In this document: positions 50,217 through 61,583 of the stretch, piece after piece
Numbering within the stretch: position 1 is the stretch's first letter
Layout of the letters: each line of letters begins with the position of its first letter
DNA from: Piscicola geometra
Lineage: Eukaryota > Annelida > Clitellata > Hirudinida > Piscicolidae
DNA length: 64,000 bases
NCBI GenBank assembly: GCA_943735955.1
Contig: OX030959.1
Location: 10,494,324-10,558,323, forward strand
Direction: 5' to 3'
The notes under the pieces: model-generated
What the model was told of the DNA's origin: nothing
The model's input: only the letters and a program-made list of their open reading frames with translations
The model's database searches: none
Translations under genes and position numbers: made by a program

Positions 50217-52117
50217 CTGCAATTTAAATAATTTTTCTAGTAATCTATTGATTATTAATTAATTTTCAGCAACAACAAAAAATGTATAAATAATTTTGTT
50301 AAACAAATTTTATTAAATACCTAAATATTCTGAAACCTATCTATCAAAAACTGAATAATTATTTGAGTCTAAACCCTTTTTCCAGATACGCTGAACAACT
50401 TTTTTATACCTACTTTTATTGTTTGGCGCGAGTGAAAATATTTTTTACCATTCTTTGTTTCATTCTACTTCTTTATATCTTCATGTTTTTTAGTAATTTT
50501 TTTGCATATATTCTAGGTAACATGGGTTCAAAGGGGTAGCACAATTTTTTTTAACATTAGTATAGAGCGGCAAAATTTTAAATTTTACAATTTTAAAATA
50601 TATTTATCACCATTATTTGTTTCATTCTACTTCTTTTTGTTTTAACCTAATTATACATTAAATAAAACTCTATGTATGAAATATATTTATTTAAAATCAG
50701 AATAAAAAATAAGAAAAAATTTCATTTTTCATGGATTCTATAATGAAAATTTAGACTTCTCTTTAAAGCATTCAAAAACACATAAAAAACCATATAATAT
50801 TTTTTGATGTTTTAATTGAAATGTTAATGAACTAATTTGATGTTTGCTAAGCACGTTTTTAGATATTTTGAATCAGTTGCGAGAGGAACTCATGATTCCG
50901 ACATGTATAAGCGACATGACTCCAAATTATTGTCAAATACGAACAAAACTTTTATTTCTAAAATTTGTGGTAGGAAATGTTTAGAGCAGGGGCATCGATC
51001 TGTTGGAGGGGTAGGTCCTATCCAGGGCTGTAAAACCTAACCCTCTGCTCAAAGGTCATCTGATTCGTGCCTTGGTAATGTCCATATTCCTGTACTCAAA
51101 CTATAGACATTATTTAAAGGACTTGGAAATAAGAATGCAAGCCATGGAAATATAGCGCTTGAAAGACTTTTCGGATCTTTTTAAAAAGATGGAATCAAAA
51201 ATATACTTTTGAAAATTTCTGACCAACTGGAAATTCTTTTTTCTATTTTTTTTATATCCAGACTGTCAATTATATCCTGATGGTGCCCTGTTAAACCAGA
51301 TAAAGAAGACTTCGAGCTTTTACAGCTATTTCATCAGCAGTACCATTAGAAGCATATGATTCCAATCTAGCAATTCCAACACAGAGGACACTGCAGATAT
51401 TTTTGTCAGCCATTTTGTAGAATAAAGAAGTTTTATACCACATGTGTCTAACTCAAGGCCATGTCATTTTATGTGGCCGTGAGAGTTGGAAATTTTTTAA
51501 TTTAAAAAAAATCTCATATAAAAATGCCTTTTTTTAATTATAGTATCGATTTTGATGTATTTATCCAATTCAATTTAAGGAATTCTATTTTGAATGCTAT
51601 GATTTTGAGCCTGAAAAGAAGGGAAAGGTGGCAAAGCGAATACATGAGTGTAATATATAAATTTTAACTGACAAACTAAGACTATTAAAGTATTTTATAG
51701 TCAGAATGTTACTGAATTTACTGTTTAAAATTGTGAAACATATTTTTTTATTATAAGGGCCATTTAAAACAAAATGTATGTGTTATTTTTAAAAGTATTT
51801 TAAACTAATTTTTGTCTTTTCTTTGTATTAAAATATATTTCTAAGAGTTAATTAAAAGTAATGGCTAGTAAAGCCATGACTTCAATGGCTTTTTGTTAGA
51901 GCTGTTCCACGATAAAAAGTGTAGATCGCCTTTAATCGTTAGATAAAAAAAATTTACAATCGTATTTTAACGCAAAATTTGACATTATTATAAAATAGTA
52001 TTATAAATTTGTTTCTTACAAATAAAAAATTTTCTGCATTCGATATAATAGTAATAAACATTTTTTAAAAATGAATGCATGAATGATTAAAAATGGTATT
52101 TGATTTGAATCGATTTG
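50217..52117. other. Intron 4, no recognisable gene
   Basis: AT-rich. Scattered short frames around 50840-51420 and a piece with AGCTATTTCATCAGCAGTACC (51330) vaguely recall hAT transposase debris, compare 28380-28440. Nothing firm. Confidence 0.3.
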
Positions 52118-52216
52118 AGCGGACCGTGAGTTATCATATACCTAGTGTATATTATGCGGTGTTTTCTCAGGCACATTACAAATATTGTAACATGGCCTGC
52201 GTCTAAAAGGTTGTGA
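52118..52216 (+). mobile_element. SINE-1 copy 4, body only
   Basis: GTTATCATATACCTAGTGTA to GGCCTGCGTCTAAAAGG matches the SINE-1 body. It is cut by the piggyBac element at its TTAA. Confidence 0.75.
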
Positions 52217-52220
52217 TTAA

Positions 52221-54004
52221 CCCATTAACGCATGACTCAAAGGAAGTAATTAATTTTTTTACATTTTATTGAAAAACTGATTATAAAAAATAAAATAAAA
52301 AAATTAGTCTGAAATATTTTATATAAAAAAAGTTATGATAAAAATAAAAAATGTCTTTAAAAAAGGACACTATGCATTGCTACTGACGGTAATCACGATT
52401 CATGGTAGATGCTGAAGCACTCCAAATGTAAAGCTACATTACATTCAAGGCATTTCTTTTCCACTTTCTTTCCACATTGCTTGCATCTTTTTTGGCCATC
52501 TTCAATTTTACCAATAAAATGATCTTTTCCATCGTATCGGACATCTGCAACACGCTTTTAGCTAAATTCATGGATTCTTTTTTTTCTTTTTTGATCTGTT
52601 TGAAACCATATGAAAAAATTATAAATATTTCAGTATAACATGGAGTGTCTTTTGGTAAGCATTTTATTAGTTTAGATACCACTGATCCACCAAGTCCTAA
52701 TTCGCTCTTGAACTCTTCCGAGGCTCCTTGATACGGGTAACAGTTTACCAAATACCCAAGCCTATTATGTAGGCACCAAACTTTATATCCAAACCTTATG
52801 GGTTTTCCTCTGATAAACTGTTTTGATGAATGCCTTCCATAATATGGAACCATTGATTCATCAATCGCCAAATGACATTCTTTGAGCCAAAATTTGAGAA
52901 ATCTTTCATTCATAGCATCAAATAATGGACGCACTTTGCCATCTTGTCTAACTTATTAATTTTATCATTGTCATTGCAATGCAAATATCTTAATAACTCT
53001 TCAAATCTGTTGACAGTCTTACAGCTAGATTGTGTACATCGTCGCTCTGTTCCCAGTACATCCTGCGGTTTGCCAAAGGAACATAACCTGAAAGCATGAG
53101 TAAAGCCAGCACCACTCTATATTCATTTTCAGTAGCATTCAGCTGTTTTAGTTTTTGGCTGTCATATAAATTTGACATGTCTGTTATTAGCTTGATGACT
53201 GGTACATCCAAAAATAAATTAAACAATGTGAGAGGAGACATGTTTTCTAAATTTGGTTTGTCCTCTGAACTATTATCTGCCAATAATCCAGTAGTAATGT
53301 CTTCTTTGGTCCATCTCCGATCAATTTTAGTTTTTTTAGCTGGCTTTTTTACAGCAGTTTCTTCTCTACTTATAGTGGTTTTCTCTTCCCCAATTTTGGA
53401 AAGTACTATTTCTGCTTTTGCATTTAGCTGGTTTCTTGATAAATTATCTAGGGTACCTTCACCATCCTCGGGTCCACTATCCTCATCAGAGCAGTTTGGG
53501 TCAGTAGGAGAAATCATGACTATATCTGCTGAAAAAAAATCATTGTCATCTTCCAAAATACTAATGACTTCATGAAGAGCAAATCTGAAAATAATTGTTT
53601 TTACCATCAGTATTAGTGCATAGTGTCCTTAAAAAAGGACACACAATAAAACACCGTTTTTGGAAATAATATTACATGTAAAATGAAATTTATTTCAAAA
53701 TAAGATATAAGAATGAATACAAATAAAATAATATTATAAATTATGAATGGTAGACATTAAATGAAATTATAACTAATTTTTTTTCTTGAGCCATGACAAA
53801 AACACAAAAAATTTAGTTATCGCCTTGAAAAATTAGAATATCGAAACAATCTATCAATTTCAAAACAAAAAATTTTTTTTAAACAAAGACTTCAGTTTAT
53901 ATAGGACAGGATTTGTTGCAAAGATAATAAATATACTCAAGATAACTATTATAAAAAAAACATTTTATTGCTGTCCCTAAAAAAGGACAGTATGCGTTAA
54001 TGGG
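52221..54004 (-). mobile_element. piggyBac element, 1.78 kb, deleted
   Basis: Ends CCCATTAACGCAT and ATGCGTTAATGGG are exact inverted repeats, flanked by TTAA on both sides (52217-52220, 54005-54008). Three internal hairpins of the type TGTCCTTAAAAAAGGACA occur near 52357, 53627 and 53973. Confidence 0.95.
52395..53607 (-). pseudogene. piggyBac transposase with missing centre
   Basis: N-terminal ORF 53607-52990 has an acidic start and TGLLADNSSEDKPNLENMSP, then LNATENEYRVVLALLMLSGY. After a break, MRPLFDAMNERFLKFWLKEC follows with LAIDESMVPYYGRHSSKQFI, the first catalytic Asp region of the DDE_Tnp_1_7 fold. The sequence then stops following the family after LGGSVVSKLIK. A C-terminal Cys-rich domain CKQCGKKVEKKCLECNVALH is readable in another frame. 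The remaining catalytic residues are not found. Confidence 0.88.
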
Positions 54005-54008
54005 TTAA

Positions 54009-54759
54009 TATAAAAATTAAAAATTAAGTGTAAAATACTAGAATTTTTGGCACTTTCAATGTGTAGACGCCACCATTTAAAAAGTTCATATAAAGTCTAT
54101 GGTGGTAATTATATCGAACCATAATAATACAGGTAACTGAAATTGAATAATATTATGAATTACTCAACTTAACTAAGAATAGAAACACTAAGGAGCAAAG
54201 AATTTCAAAATCTAACAATTTAGAATTTTTGAAATAATTTTAGAAATATTTATATTTTCCTAAATAAAAAAAACCCAATTATTTAAGAATATTTGAATAT
54301 ATTCGTATTTTACGGTATATATTTCAATAATTTTATCGAAAACTGTTTTAAAAATCTAAAAAGCGTTTTATAAAAAGTTGTATCTACCCTTCACCCTCTA
54401 TAACAATAAAATTAGGATAAAATATAGACACTATCGAAACTATGCACGAATAACGATAGCGATTATAAATTTGAAAAAAAGAAAAATTCTTAAAATTCAA
54501 TATCTTTTTTTAGCGAAAGTCATTAGCAATATTTATTTCATTATCTATCATTTATATATTTTTTATCGAGATTTTTTTATATAAATAGTTAATCTGCGTT
54601 AATTTTTCAAATTATCGTTAATAGCGCATTAACTACCAAATCGCTTGAAGTATTATTGATTCCAGAAGCAAATAACTAATAAGCGAAAATATGATAAAGA
54701 TAAGTAAACAGTAGACATTTTCTATTTTCACTAATCACAGCCTCACATAAATTACAGAC
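54009..54759. other. Intron 4 upstream part
   Basis: Contains TCTACCCTTCACCCTCTATA at 54383, shared with 19842, indicating a dispersed repeat of unknown type. No coding signal. Confidence 0.4.
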
Positions 54760-54892
54760 CTATTATGAGTTGGCAGTACTTGGCTCTTAGGTACTCAGGC
54801 AAGAGGGAAGATGAAAGGGATAAGAAAGCTTCATCCCATGTGAGGATCCCCAGCTCTCTTGTGATCACAAAAATAGAAAAGTCGTTCCTGCC
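54760..54892 (-). CDS. ITPR: ITPR-like exon 4
   Basis: 44 codons plus one base (exits phase 1). Acceptor TATCATGCAG, donor ATAATAG|GTCTGT. The end LLPEYLRAKYCQLII corresponds to the ITPR motif LPYDLRASFCRLML and to LRAGYYDLLI in ryanodine receptors. GC-rich codon use contrasts with the AT-rich intron DNA. Confidence 0.88.
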
Positions 54893-55277
54893 CTGCATGA
54901 TAGTTTAGATTCGTATCGCTTCTTTTATTAATTGTAAGTAATATTTGAATAGGATATTTAGAAATATTTCTTTTCTTTTTTTTAAATGAACATGTTCTAC
55001 AGCATGATATGTCAGATATTAGAATAAACCATAAATGCCGTAAAATACAAGATTCTTTGGTTAGAACATCTTCCTTTTTGTAAACTAATTGATTTTTTTA
55101 TACTAATTTTCAAATTAAAATTTGAAACCGTCTGTTTAAAATCTCGAATGTCTATGGCGGCCAATAAGATTTAGTTGATATAATATCTATATTTTCAAGA
55201 CATTGAAAAAAAAAAAATTTTCAAATGTCTGAATTTTTTTTATATTTTAGGACATTAATAAAAACTATGTTAATTAC

Positions 55278-55355
55278 ATAGGTGAGGTTTTTGTACAGGT
55301 CCAATTGGTGCTCAAAAAAGATGACGTCTTCTTCACTGTACATGCTGCTCTTTTT
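55278..55355 (-). CDS. ITPR: ITPR-like exon 3
   Basis: 26 codons, phase 0 at both ends. Strong acceptor TTTTATTTTACAG and donor TAT|GTAATT. SEEDVIFFEHQLDLYKNL aligns with the ITPR stretch DVLSYYRYQLNLF. Joins exons 2 and 4 without frame change. Confidence 0.8.
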
Positions 55356-55586
55356 CTGTAAAATAAAATAAAACAAATTTTCAAAAATTATTACTTTCAC
55401 TGATTTTAACAGCCATCTCAACATATTGCATGAAGGGCTGGATTGTGCTTTAGAATAACTTCTTTTGCACTATAAAGTTTTTCCAGAGCCTCAAAAAAAT
55501 CTTGATAATTATTACTTCTAATTAATAATAATAATTATTATTAGTCATTTTTATTAAAGGCGCCTCTACTACTCGTAACCATTCAC

Positions 55587-55727
55587 ATCGACAAAATCAT
55601 GCAGCGCTGTCCAAGAGACTCCAGTGTTGTGTGAGACGTAGATGATGTTTGGCTGTCCATTCACATTTTGTCCTCGCTCCGTCAAAAACCTCATCCCCAC
55701 CTCGAAAATGTCGTGGAAAAGAATTAA
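55587..55727 (-). CDS. ITPR: ITPR-like exon 2
   Basis: Frame reads FEVGMRFLTERG then NIIYVSHNTGVSWTALHDF, matching in position the ITPR segment around VWLFWRDS. Donor GAT|GTGAATGG, phase 0. The 5' border is uncertain: an acceptor in an A-rich stretch gives 55727, while an alternative TTTTCGAG acceptor gives 55700. Both keep phase 0 with exon 1. Confidence 0.7.
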
Positions 55728-56252
55728 CTTTTTTTATTATTATTAATTGTTTTTTAACCCTAGAACGCTGGCTAGGGTAGATTTCGACCCTACAAACACT
55801 TTAAGTTCAAGGGCGGATCCAGAGAGGGTGAACACACATTTTTTTGTAAAAGCTAGTATAGAGCAGAAAAATATCAGGGTGAATGATCTTATTTTTGTTT
55901 TCACTTAATTATCTATTGAATATAACACTATATAATTTTCTGTTAAAATTAAAATTCAAAATAGAATTTGAATTCATTTTTCTATTTGTTGCAAATTGTT
56001 TGACTATGTGCATTTGCACTGTCATGAGACACTACCTAGTTTTTCCCCATAGTTGCAAACTTGTTTTCACCTTAATTAGAAATGCTCTTTTCGTTGGACA
56101 CATCTTGCATTTCGTGAGTTATAATATCGATCGAAACCGAAAAATTGCCGAAACTACGAAAATTTGCAATTTCGGCACCAAAACCGAACCGAATTTCAGT
56201 GAGCGATTGAATCTTAAGGGTCGAATCCACCCGTGTTGGTATTTAAAGGTGA

Positions 56253-57464
56253 CAGTGTTGTTCCAGTTAACTGTAACTATAACTGAAATGGTAAATTAAC
56301 TGAAAAATATGATTCAGTTAACTGTAACTGTAATTCAAAGCATAACTGTAACTGAAATAGAAACTGAAAAACATGAATACTAACTGAATAGTAACTAAAA
56401 AATATCTACTTATAAAATGGGAAGCGCTACAATATAAAACATTGGCGGATGCACGTCTTAGAGCAATAATATTATTAATTTATTTTATTCTTCGAGTCCG
56501 ATTATACAAATTTTTATGAAATGTTTAAGGTTAATAGCGGCAGAAAAAAAGAAAATGCCGTATGGGCCTATTTTATTTACGAAGCTTCATGCGACAAAAG
56601 CGAATGTCAGGTTTCAGAAGAGGATGATAATGATAAGGAGAAAGTTACCAGGCAACACACTGTAGTTGATAATTATTTACGTATTTACATTTTTAATATT
56701 ATTTACCAAGTTATGAGCATAATTTATAAGCCATTTGAATAATTTCAATTAAACAGTCGTAAATATATGCAATTTCTATCATTTAGGTTCAGAGAGAATA
56801 ATTTCTTTGATAAAAAGAATATAAGAACAATGTAGAAGATCGAATTCGTAAAGATCTTCAAACTGGACATCACTTTGTCATTAGCATGGATTGCTGGACT
56901 AAGAAGGGTCTTACACTTTCATGTCTCGGGATCTCAGCATCCTTTTGTAATCCATCAATGCGTCGTGCAATTCAGGTCCTGCTAAATGTTCATTCTGTGT
57001 CTCACCCACATACAAGAGAAATGTTAGCACTTAAATTATTGAGTACCCTAGATTATTAGCTTCCTTTGCGCAAGACATTGTTTCAGCCCCCACTTCACAA
57101 GCGTATGTGGAAAGGGTGTTTTAAGTGTGCGGAGACCTAACTGCAGGGGAAAAAATCGCCTCAGCAAAAATCTGGAATTGAAGACATTTATGAAAATGAA
57201 CAGCGTATATCATGAATAATAAATTTATATATCTTTTAAATTATTTGACTTTTAAACATTAATTTGGGCTGTATTATAAATAAAAATTCATTTTTTCTCC
57301 ATCTTGATTAACTGTAACTGTAACTAACAAAAATAACTGAAACTGAAATAGTAACTGAAAAATTAAAATTTGCATAACTGTAACATGAATAGTAACTGAA
57401 AAATTAAATTTTTCATAACTGTAACTTGAACTTGAACTGAAAAATCCGAACTGGAAAATCACTG
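56253..57464 (+). mobile_element. hAT6 with transposase remnants
   Basis: Ends CAGTGTTGTTCCAGTT and AACTGGAAAATCACTG. Perfect duplication AAAGGTGA (56245-56252, 57465-57472). Subterminal zones are full of AACTGTAACTG and AACTGAAA motifs. Inside, 56521-56742 resembles a BED-type N-terminus, and 57050-57200 the dimerisation domain (SAPTSQAYVERVF, CGDLTAG). Upstream, 55800-56240 has AT-rich DNA with GAAACCGAA motifs. Confidence 0.9.
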
Positions 57465-57472
57465 AAAGGTGA

Positions 57473-57630
57473 TAATAATAATAATAATGAGGAGCATTAT
57501 TATAGTGGCGTATAACCCAAAAGAGCTTCCAGGCCACTTAGGCTGCATATTTCATTTGCGCCTTTGGGTTACTAAGGCAATGGTTGCGCTTGAACCTAAG
57601 ACCTATTGGTCAAGCCGAGAGTCGTTAATA
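57473..57630 (-). mobile_element. SINE-2 copy 3
   Basis: Reverse copy: (AAT)n, then the reverse of CGGGTTATACGCCAC, CCAAAGGCGCAAATG and the GGTTCAAG box, ending in the head GCCGAGAGTCGTT. It abuts the hAT6 target duplication. Confidence 0.8.
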
Positions 57631-57692
57631 ACCTTTATTACGTGACTTTTATCATTAGTATTTATTATTGATAAAAGTCAAATAATAAAGGT
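57631..57692. repeat. Hairpin-forming inverted repeat
   Basis: CCTTTATT...TGACTTTTATCA and its complement TGATAAAAGTCA...AATAAAGG, about 13 bp apart. Possibly a degraded small element. Confidence 0.65.
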
Positions 57693-57858
57693 TTAATTAT
57701 GTCTTCAAACAATGAATGTATAAAATAGTTATTATAATCATTCTTATATAAATTAAATCTGTTAGATAAAAAATCGACTGATTTTTTCATCAGTTATAAA
57801 ATAAATCCATTGTATGCAAAGTCACCCATTTCTACTCTTTCTTCAATAAAAAAAGAAA

Positions 57859-59145
57859 ATGGTCAGCAGACGACTGAGAGCAGAAAATGCTAAAAAACTA
57901 ATCTTTGAAGAAAGCAGCGATGAAAAAAGTGAGGATAATGGCATGAATGACTATAAAGAAACTAGCAGCGAGAGGACAATGAAAGGAACGACAGCCAAGA
58001 AGATAATTCCAGTGATGAAGATGATCACATCAAATACTGGTTGCCGAGTACAGATAAGACACAAGCAGTAATGAAAACATGTAAGTGTCTTCAAATGAGC
58101 ACATCAATGACCATTCTGATGATGAGACAACGGCACAAGGTAAAGGTGGTGTGCATCCAGTCGCTGTTAAGCATGGAATAAAAAATATCATGCACGTTCA
58201 ACTCGGTTCACTTTGCAAAATATCGACAGTCTTGGAAGGCTGTCTAGCCTTCCAGTTTTTCATTCGATACTCTATAAATGAAAAAAATTTGAAATAGACG
58301 AACAAATAAACTGAAGTACGTCATTATGAAAATTAAAACGAGCTGAAAAGAAAGGAATTGTAGCCAAGCAAAGACAAAGCCGACTTAAAGACAAACGTAG
58401 TCCGATAATAGATCTGTTTGGAATGTGGGGAAATACGCTGAAAAGATGTTATTTTGAGAATTTAAATATTGATGAACAACTTCTGACCTACTGAGATTGT
58501 TTATGTTTCTTGGTCAAGGCTGATTTACACATTTTTTCTCCTGAAGCGTTCCACAGAGCTCGTTGGATGGCCGAAATCATCTTGAAATCTTCTTGATTCG
58601 TTCAACATTCAAGCACATCTTTATTAAAAAATGATCTACATTCTTTTCATCAGCTGGAAAGCTACAAGAATATTCACGAAGCTGTATATATATATATATA
58701 TATTGATGAGGCTGTAATAAAGTTCTTCAATTGACACTTGTGGTATTAAAACTTACTTCTGGTTGTGGTATCCTTTTTTTTTAGCTTGAAGTGTTAGCCC
58801 AGATAGAGTCAGCCATAATAACAGCTCTTGACAAAACAGCAGCAGATCATCTATGTCACCTTGTCTTCAATCCTACTCTACTTCTAAGATGATTGTGTGA
58901 CTTTGTATTAGAGCACAGAAAAAAACATATCCACAGCATTAGAAATATTTCAAAGATTCTTTAAAAAGATTCCTAACACATGAAACTATGACGAAGATTA
59001 TGTTGCTAGTCAGAGAAGGGCTAAAAGTCCTAAAGGGGTAAACTATGCAGCTGAGCGGAAAGTGGTTTTAATAAAATGTTCAAAAACTCTTGTTGCTCCA
59101 AGTTGTAGAAAAACATCGCCATTAGTATCCGAACTCTTAAAAGTC
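57859..59145 (+). pseudogene. Decayed ORF of unrecognised, probably transposon family
   Basis: Starts MVSRRLRAENAKKLIFEESS with an acidic N-terminus. Later frames show DLFGMWGNTLKRCYFENLNI, DLHIFSPEAFHRARWMAEII, LEVLAQIESAIITALDKTAA and HLCHLVFNPTLLL. Many stops, and a TATA microsatellite at 58684. The ARWMAE block recalls uncharacterised multi-copy animal proteins. I cannot name the family. Confidence 0.4.
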
Positions 59146-59349
59146 TCATTTTGATAATGATTCTGTAGAACAATATATAACTTAATGTCTATAAAAATTT
59201 ATAATATTGAAAGACTTTCTTAGCGTTGCGGGAGCGATAAATGTTACAATAATGAAATGATAATTACAGTTATTTTTTACTATAAAAGAAACCAAAATAA
59301 AACTTTATAGGTTTAGAAAACAAACTTTTACGTTTCATTGGCTCCCAAC

Positions 59350-60888
59350 TAGAAGTCAGACCGGGTACCCGATCCGCCCGGGTACCTGCGGGACTCCCGC
59401 AGGAACGGGAATGAAAATTAATTTCGGGACGGGAAAAGTCGGGGACCGGGAATAGGTTTTCGGGACGGAAACGGGAATCAATATTCAAATCGGGAACGGG
59501 AATCAACTTTTACATCGGGAACGGGAAAAACGGGAATACAAGTTATTGGAAGTGGATTCTTTAAAAATTATACCTCAGCAAGCTTCTAAGTATGGAAATC
59601 TCTATTTCACCGATACTCCGTACTTAAAATAAGTATTAAATGCAATGGAAATGTATAACGAAGCCACCATTGCGTTGTCAATTTCAAAATCTCCAACATT
59701 ACATTTGAAGTTGTTATGGCGAGTGCAAATATTAGGAAAATTAGAAAAATGGGTGAGGATGAAAACTTTTCAGATGAAATCAAACTGGTCAGTTATATTA
59801 TTTTTATTTTATAAATTCATACTTTGAATTTAAATTATAAATTTCCAGTTGAATGTTTAGCTGATCATTTCGACAAAAAAAGATGCCCATTAATCTCATT
59901 CATATGGCAGCATGTCTGTTGCATCCCCCAGTATAAAAAAATAATATTTAAAAAGTTTGGGATAGAAAAAAATATCAAGACTTTCATTAGGGAAAATTTA
60001 ATTCCATTTTGTACAGCCAGACCAAGCTCCAGGACGATGAGAAAAAAAAACAAATGATGGTTATTTATACCCCATATGTTAGTTTTTATAACGTAAAAAT
60101 TATAATACAATTTTTTTTACTCTCAAATTATACGAATGATTTAATTTGTGCAATTGTGGAGAGTAAGAATGTTGTCAAAAAACATATTTCTAACATTATT
60201 GAGGAATTAATAATAATGAACGAGAGGAAAAATTCAGAAGAGGATGAATTGTACAAATATTCACAATAACGTTCCACAAAAATTGAAGATTATAAAGATG
60301 TTAAATCTATTGGAGTAAAAAAAAACTCCAATACTACAAGAAGTAGCCAAAATTTTGTTTAGTATACCTGCAAATTCTATTCCCTGTGAACAGAATTTGT
60401 CAACATGTGGTCGTTTAACTTCAGACCCAAGATCACCTAAGTTGAAAGCTAAAACTTTTGACGGTTTAACCCGTGTTAAAAGCTATAAAGACTTGATTGA
60501 ATTACTCAAAAACAAGTAGTAGTAAACTAACTTCAATACATTCATTTCAATAAATATTTGAAAGTTAAATCGTGTTTTTTATTTTTCTGACTTTCAAATA
60601 ATGAACTTCAAGAAATGTTAGGACTAGCAAGTTTGGGACCGGTGAAAACGGCAGCAAAAATAAATAAATAAACAAAATTTTTGTTGTTGAAATGAGTTGG
60701 GACCGGGTCAAAAAGTTTCGGGAACGGGTCGAAACCGGGAATTGCGGGAACGGGACGGGACGGGAATCAAAATTCTGATGTCCCATCGGGAACGGGACGG
60801 GAAAACAAAATTCGGGAACGGGACGGGAAAACAAAATTTGGGAACGGGACGGGACCGGGAATGAAAAATCTTCTGTGTCCGAACTCTA
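59350..60888 (+). mobile_element. hAT7 with GGGAACGGGAC subterminal repeats
   Basis: Perfect 8 bp duplication CTCCCAAC (59342-59349, 60889-60896). Short ends TAGAAGTCAGAC and GTCCGAACTCTA are inverted with two mismatches. Both flanks hold many GGGAACGGGA units. Plus-strand transposase remnants: FPVECLADHFDKKRCPLISF at 59838 and the dimerisation part SIPCEQNLSTCGRLTSDPRS at 60380. Confidence 0.9.
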
Positions 60889-61141
60889 CTCCCAACATAT
60901 ATTTTGTAAACATTGTGACTCAAAATGACGTCATGGACATCATGATCACGTCACACTTGATAGTATTTTGTGAACACAGTAAACATTATTACATCTTTCG
61001 AACGTACTTTTCACGAAACCTTTTAAAATCCTTTTTTCTGAAACTTCTATTTTGGGTTAGATTTAACCCCATCCGTCCTCAGTAGATGCAAACATTTTTC
61101 GTCGTTCTAGGGTTAAATATTTATCGCTCAAAGCTCTTCAC

Positions 61142-61246
61142 CTTATCTCTCCTTAGCCAATGTTCCGTGATGTAAGTTTGATTGTTCGAAATGGCAACGC
61201 CGTTGCAGACACATAACACATTCAAAAGATCCAAGTATCGGTAGTT
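61142..61246 (-). CDS. ITPR: ITPR-like exon 1 (end of first RIH domain)
   Basis: 35 codons, phase 0 on both sides. Acceptor CTCAAACAG, donor AAG|GTGAAG. The start NYRYLDLL is the hallmark of the RIH domain end in ITPRs. CVCNGVAI with NNQ and ITE is closer to ryanodine receptors. This is the most N-terminal exon visible; earlier exons lie beyond 64000. Confidence 0.85.
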
Positions 61247-61583
61247 CTGTTTGAGAAAAATGTATAAGTATAAGTTTCCATAATCGTTTGTTTATTATGA
61301 TGTTAATGAAAAAATAATTTGACAAAAAGTTGCACACAAAATGTGTTATTAGGCCATTGCTCTCGAAGTTGAAAACTTTTATTTTGCTTTAATCAAAAAG
61401 AATTCAACGCGTTCTATGTTGAAAGGTTTCAAGCTGAAGATTCAAGACGCTAGAGTTTTTTATCCGTAATTGATGAGTTTTTATTTATTTATTAGAAAAC
61501 CTTCCAGCAACACGTGCGCACAATTGCTGTTTAAATTCCTTACAACGTCGGTCTGGGAAATCCATTGTTGAATTCCAAAAGAT

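Noticed and set aside
54378..54584. Small Lys/Ile-rich ORF, and similar AT-rich ORFs elsewhere (8284, 15638, 55883)
   Set aside because: Composition matches intron DNA, with no motif, splice context or homologue I recognise.
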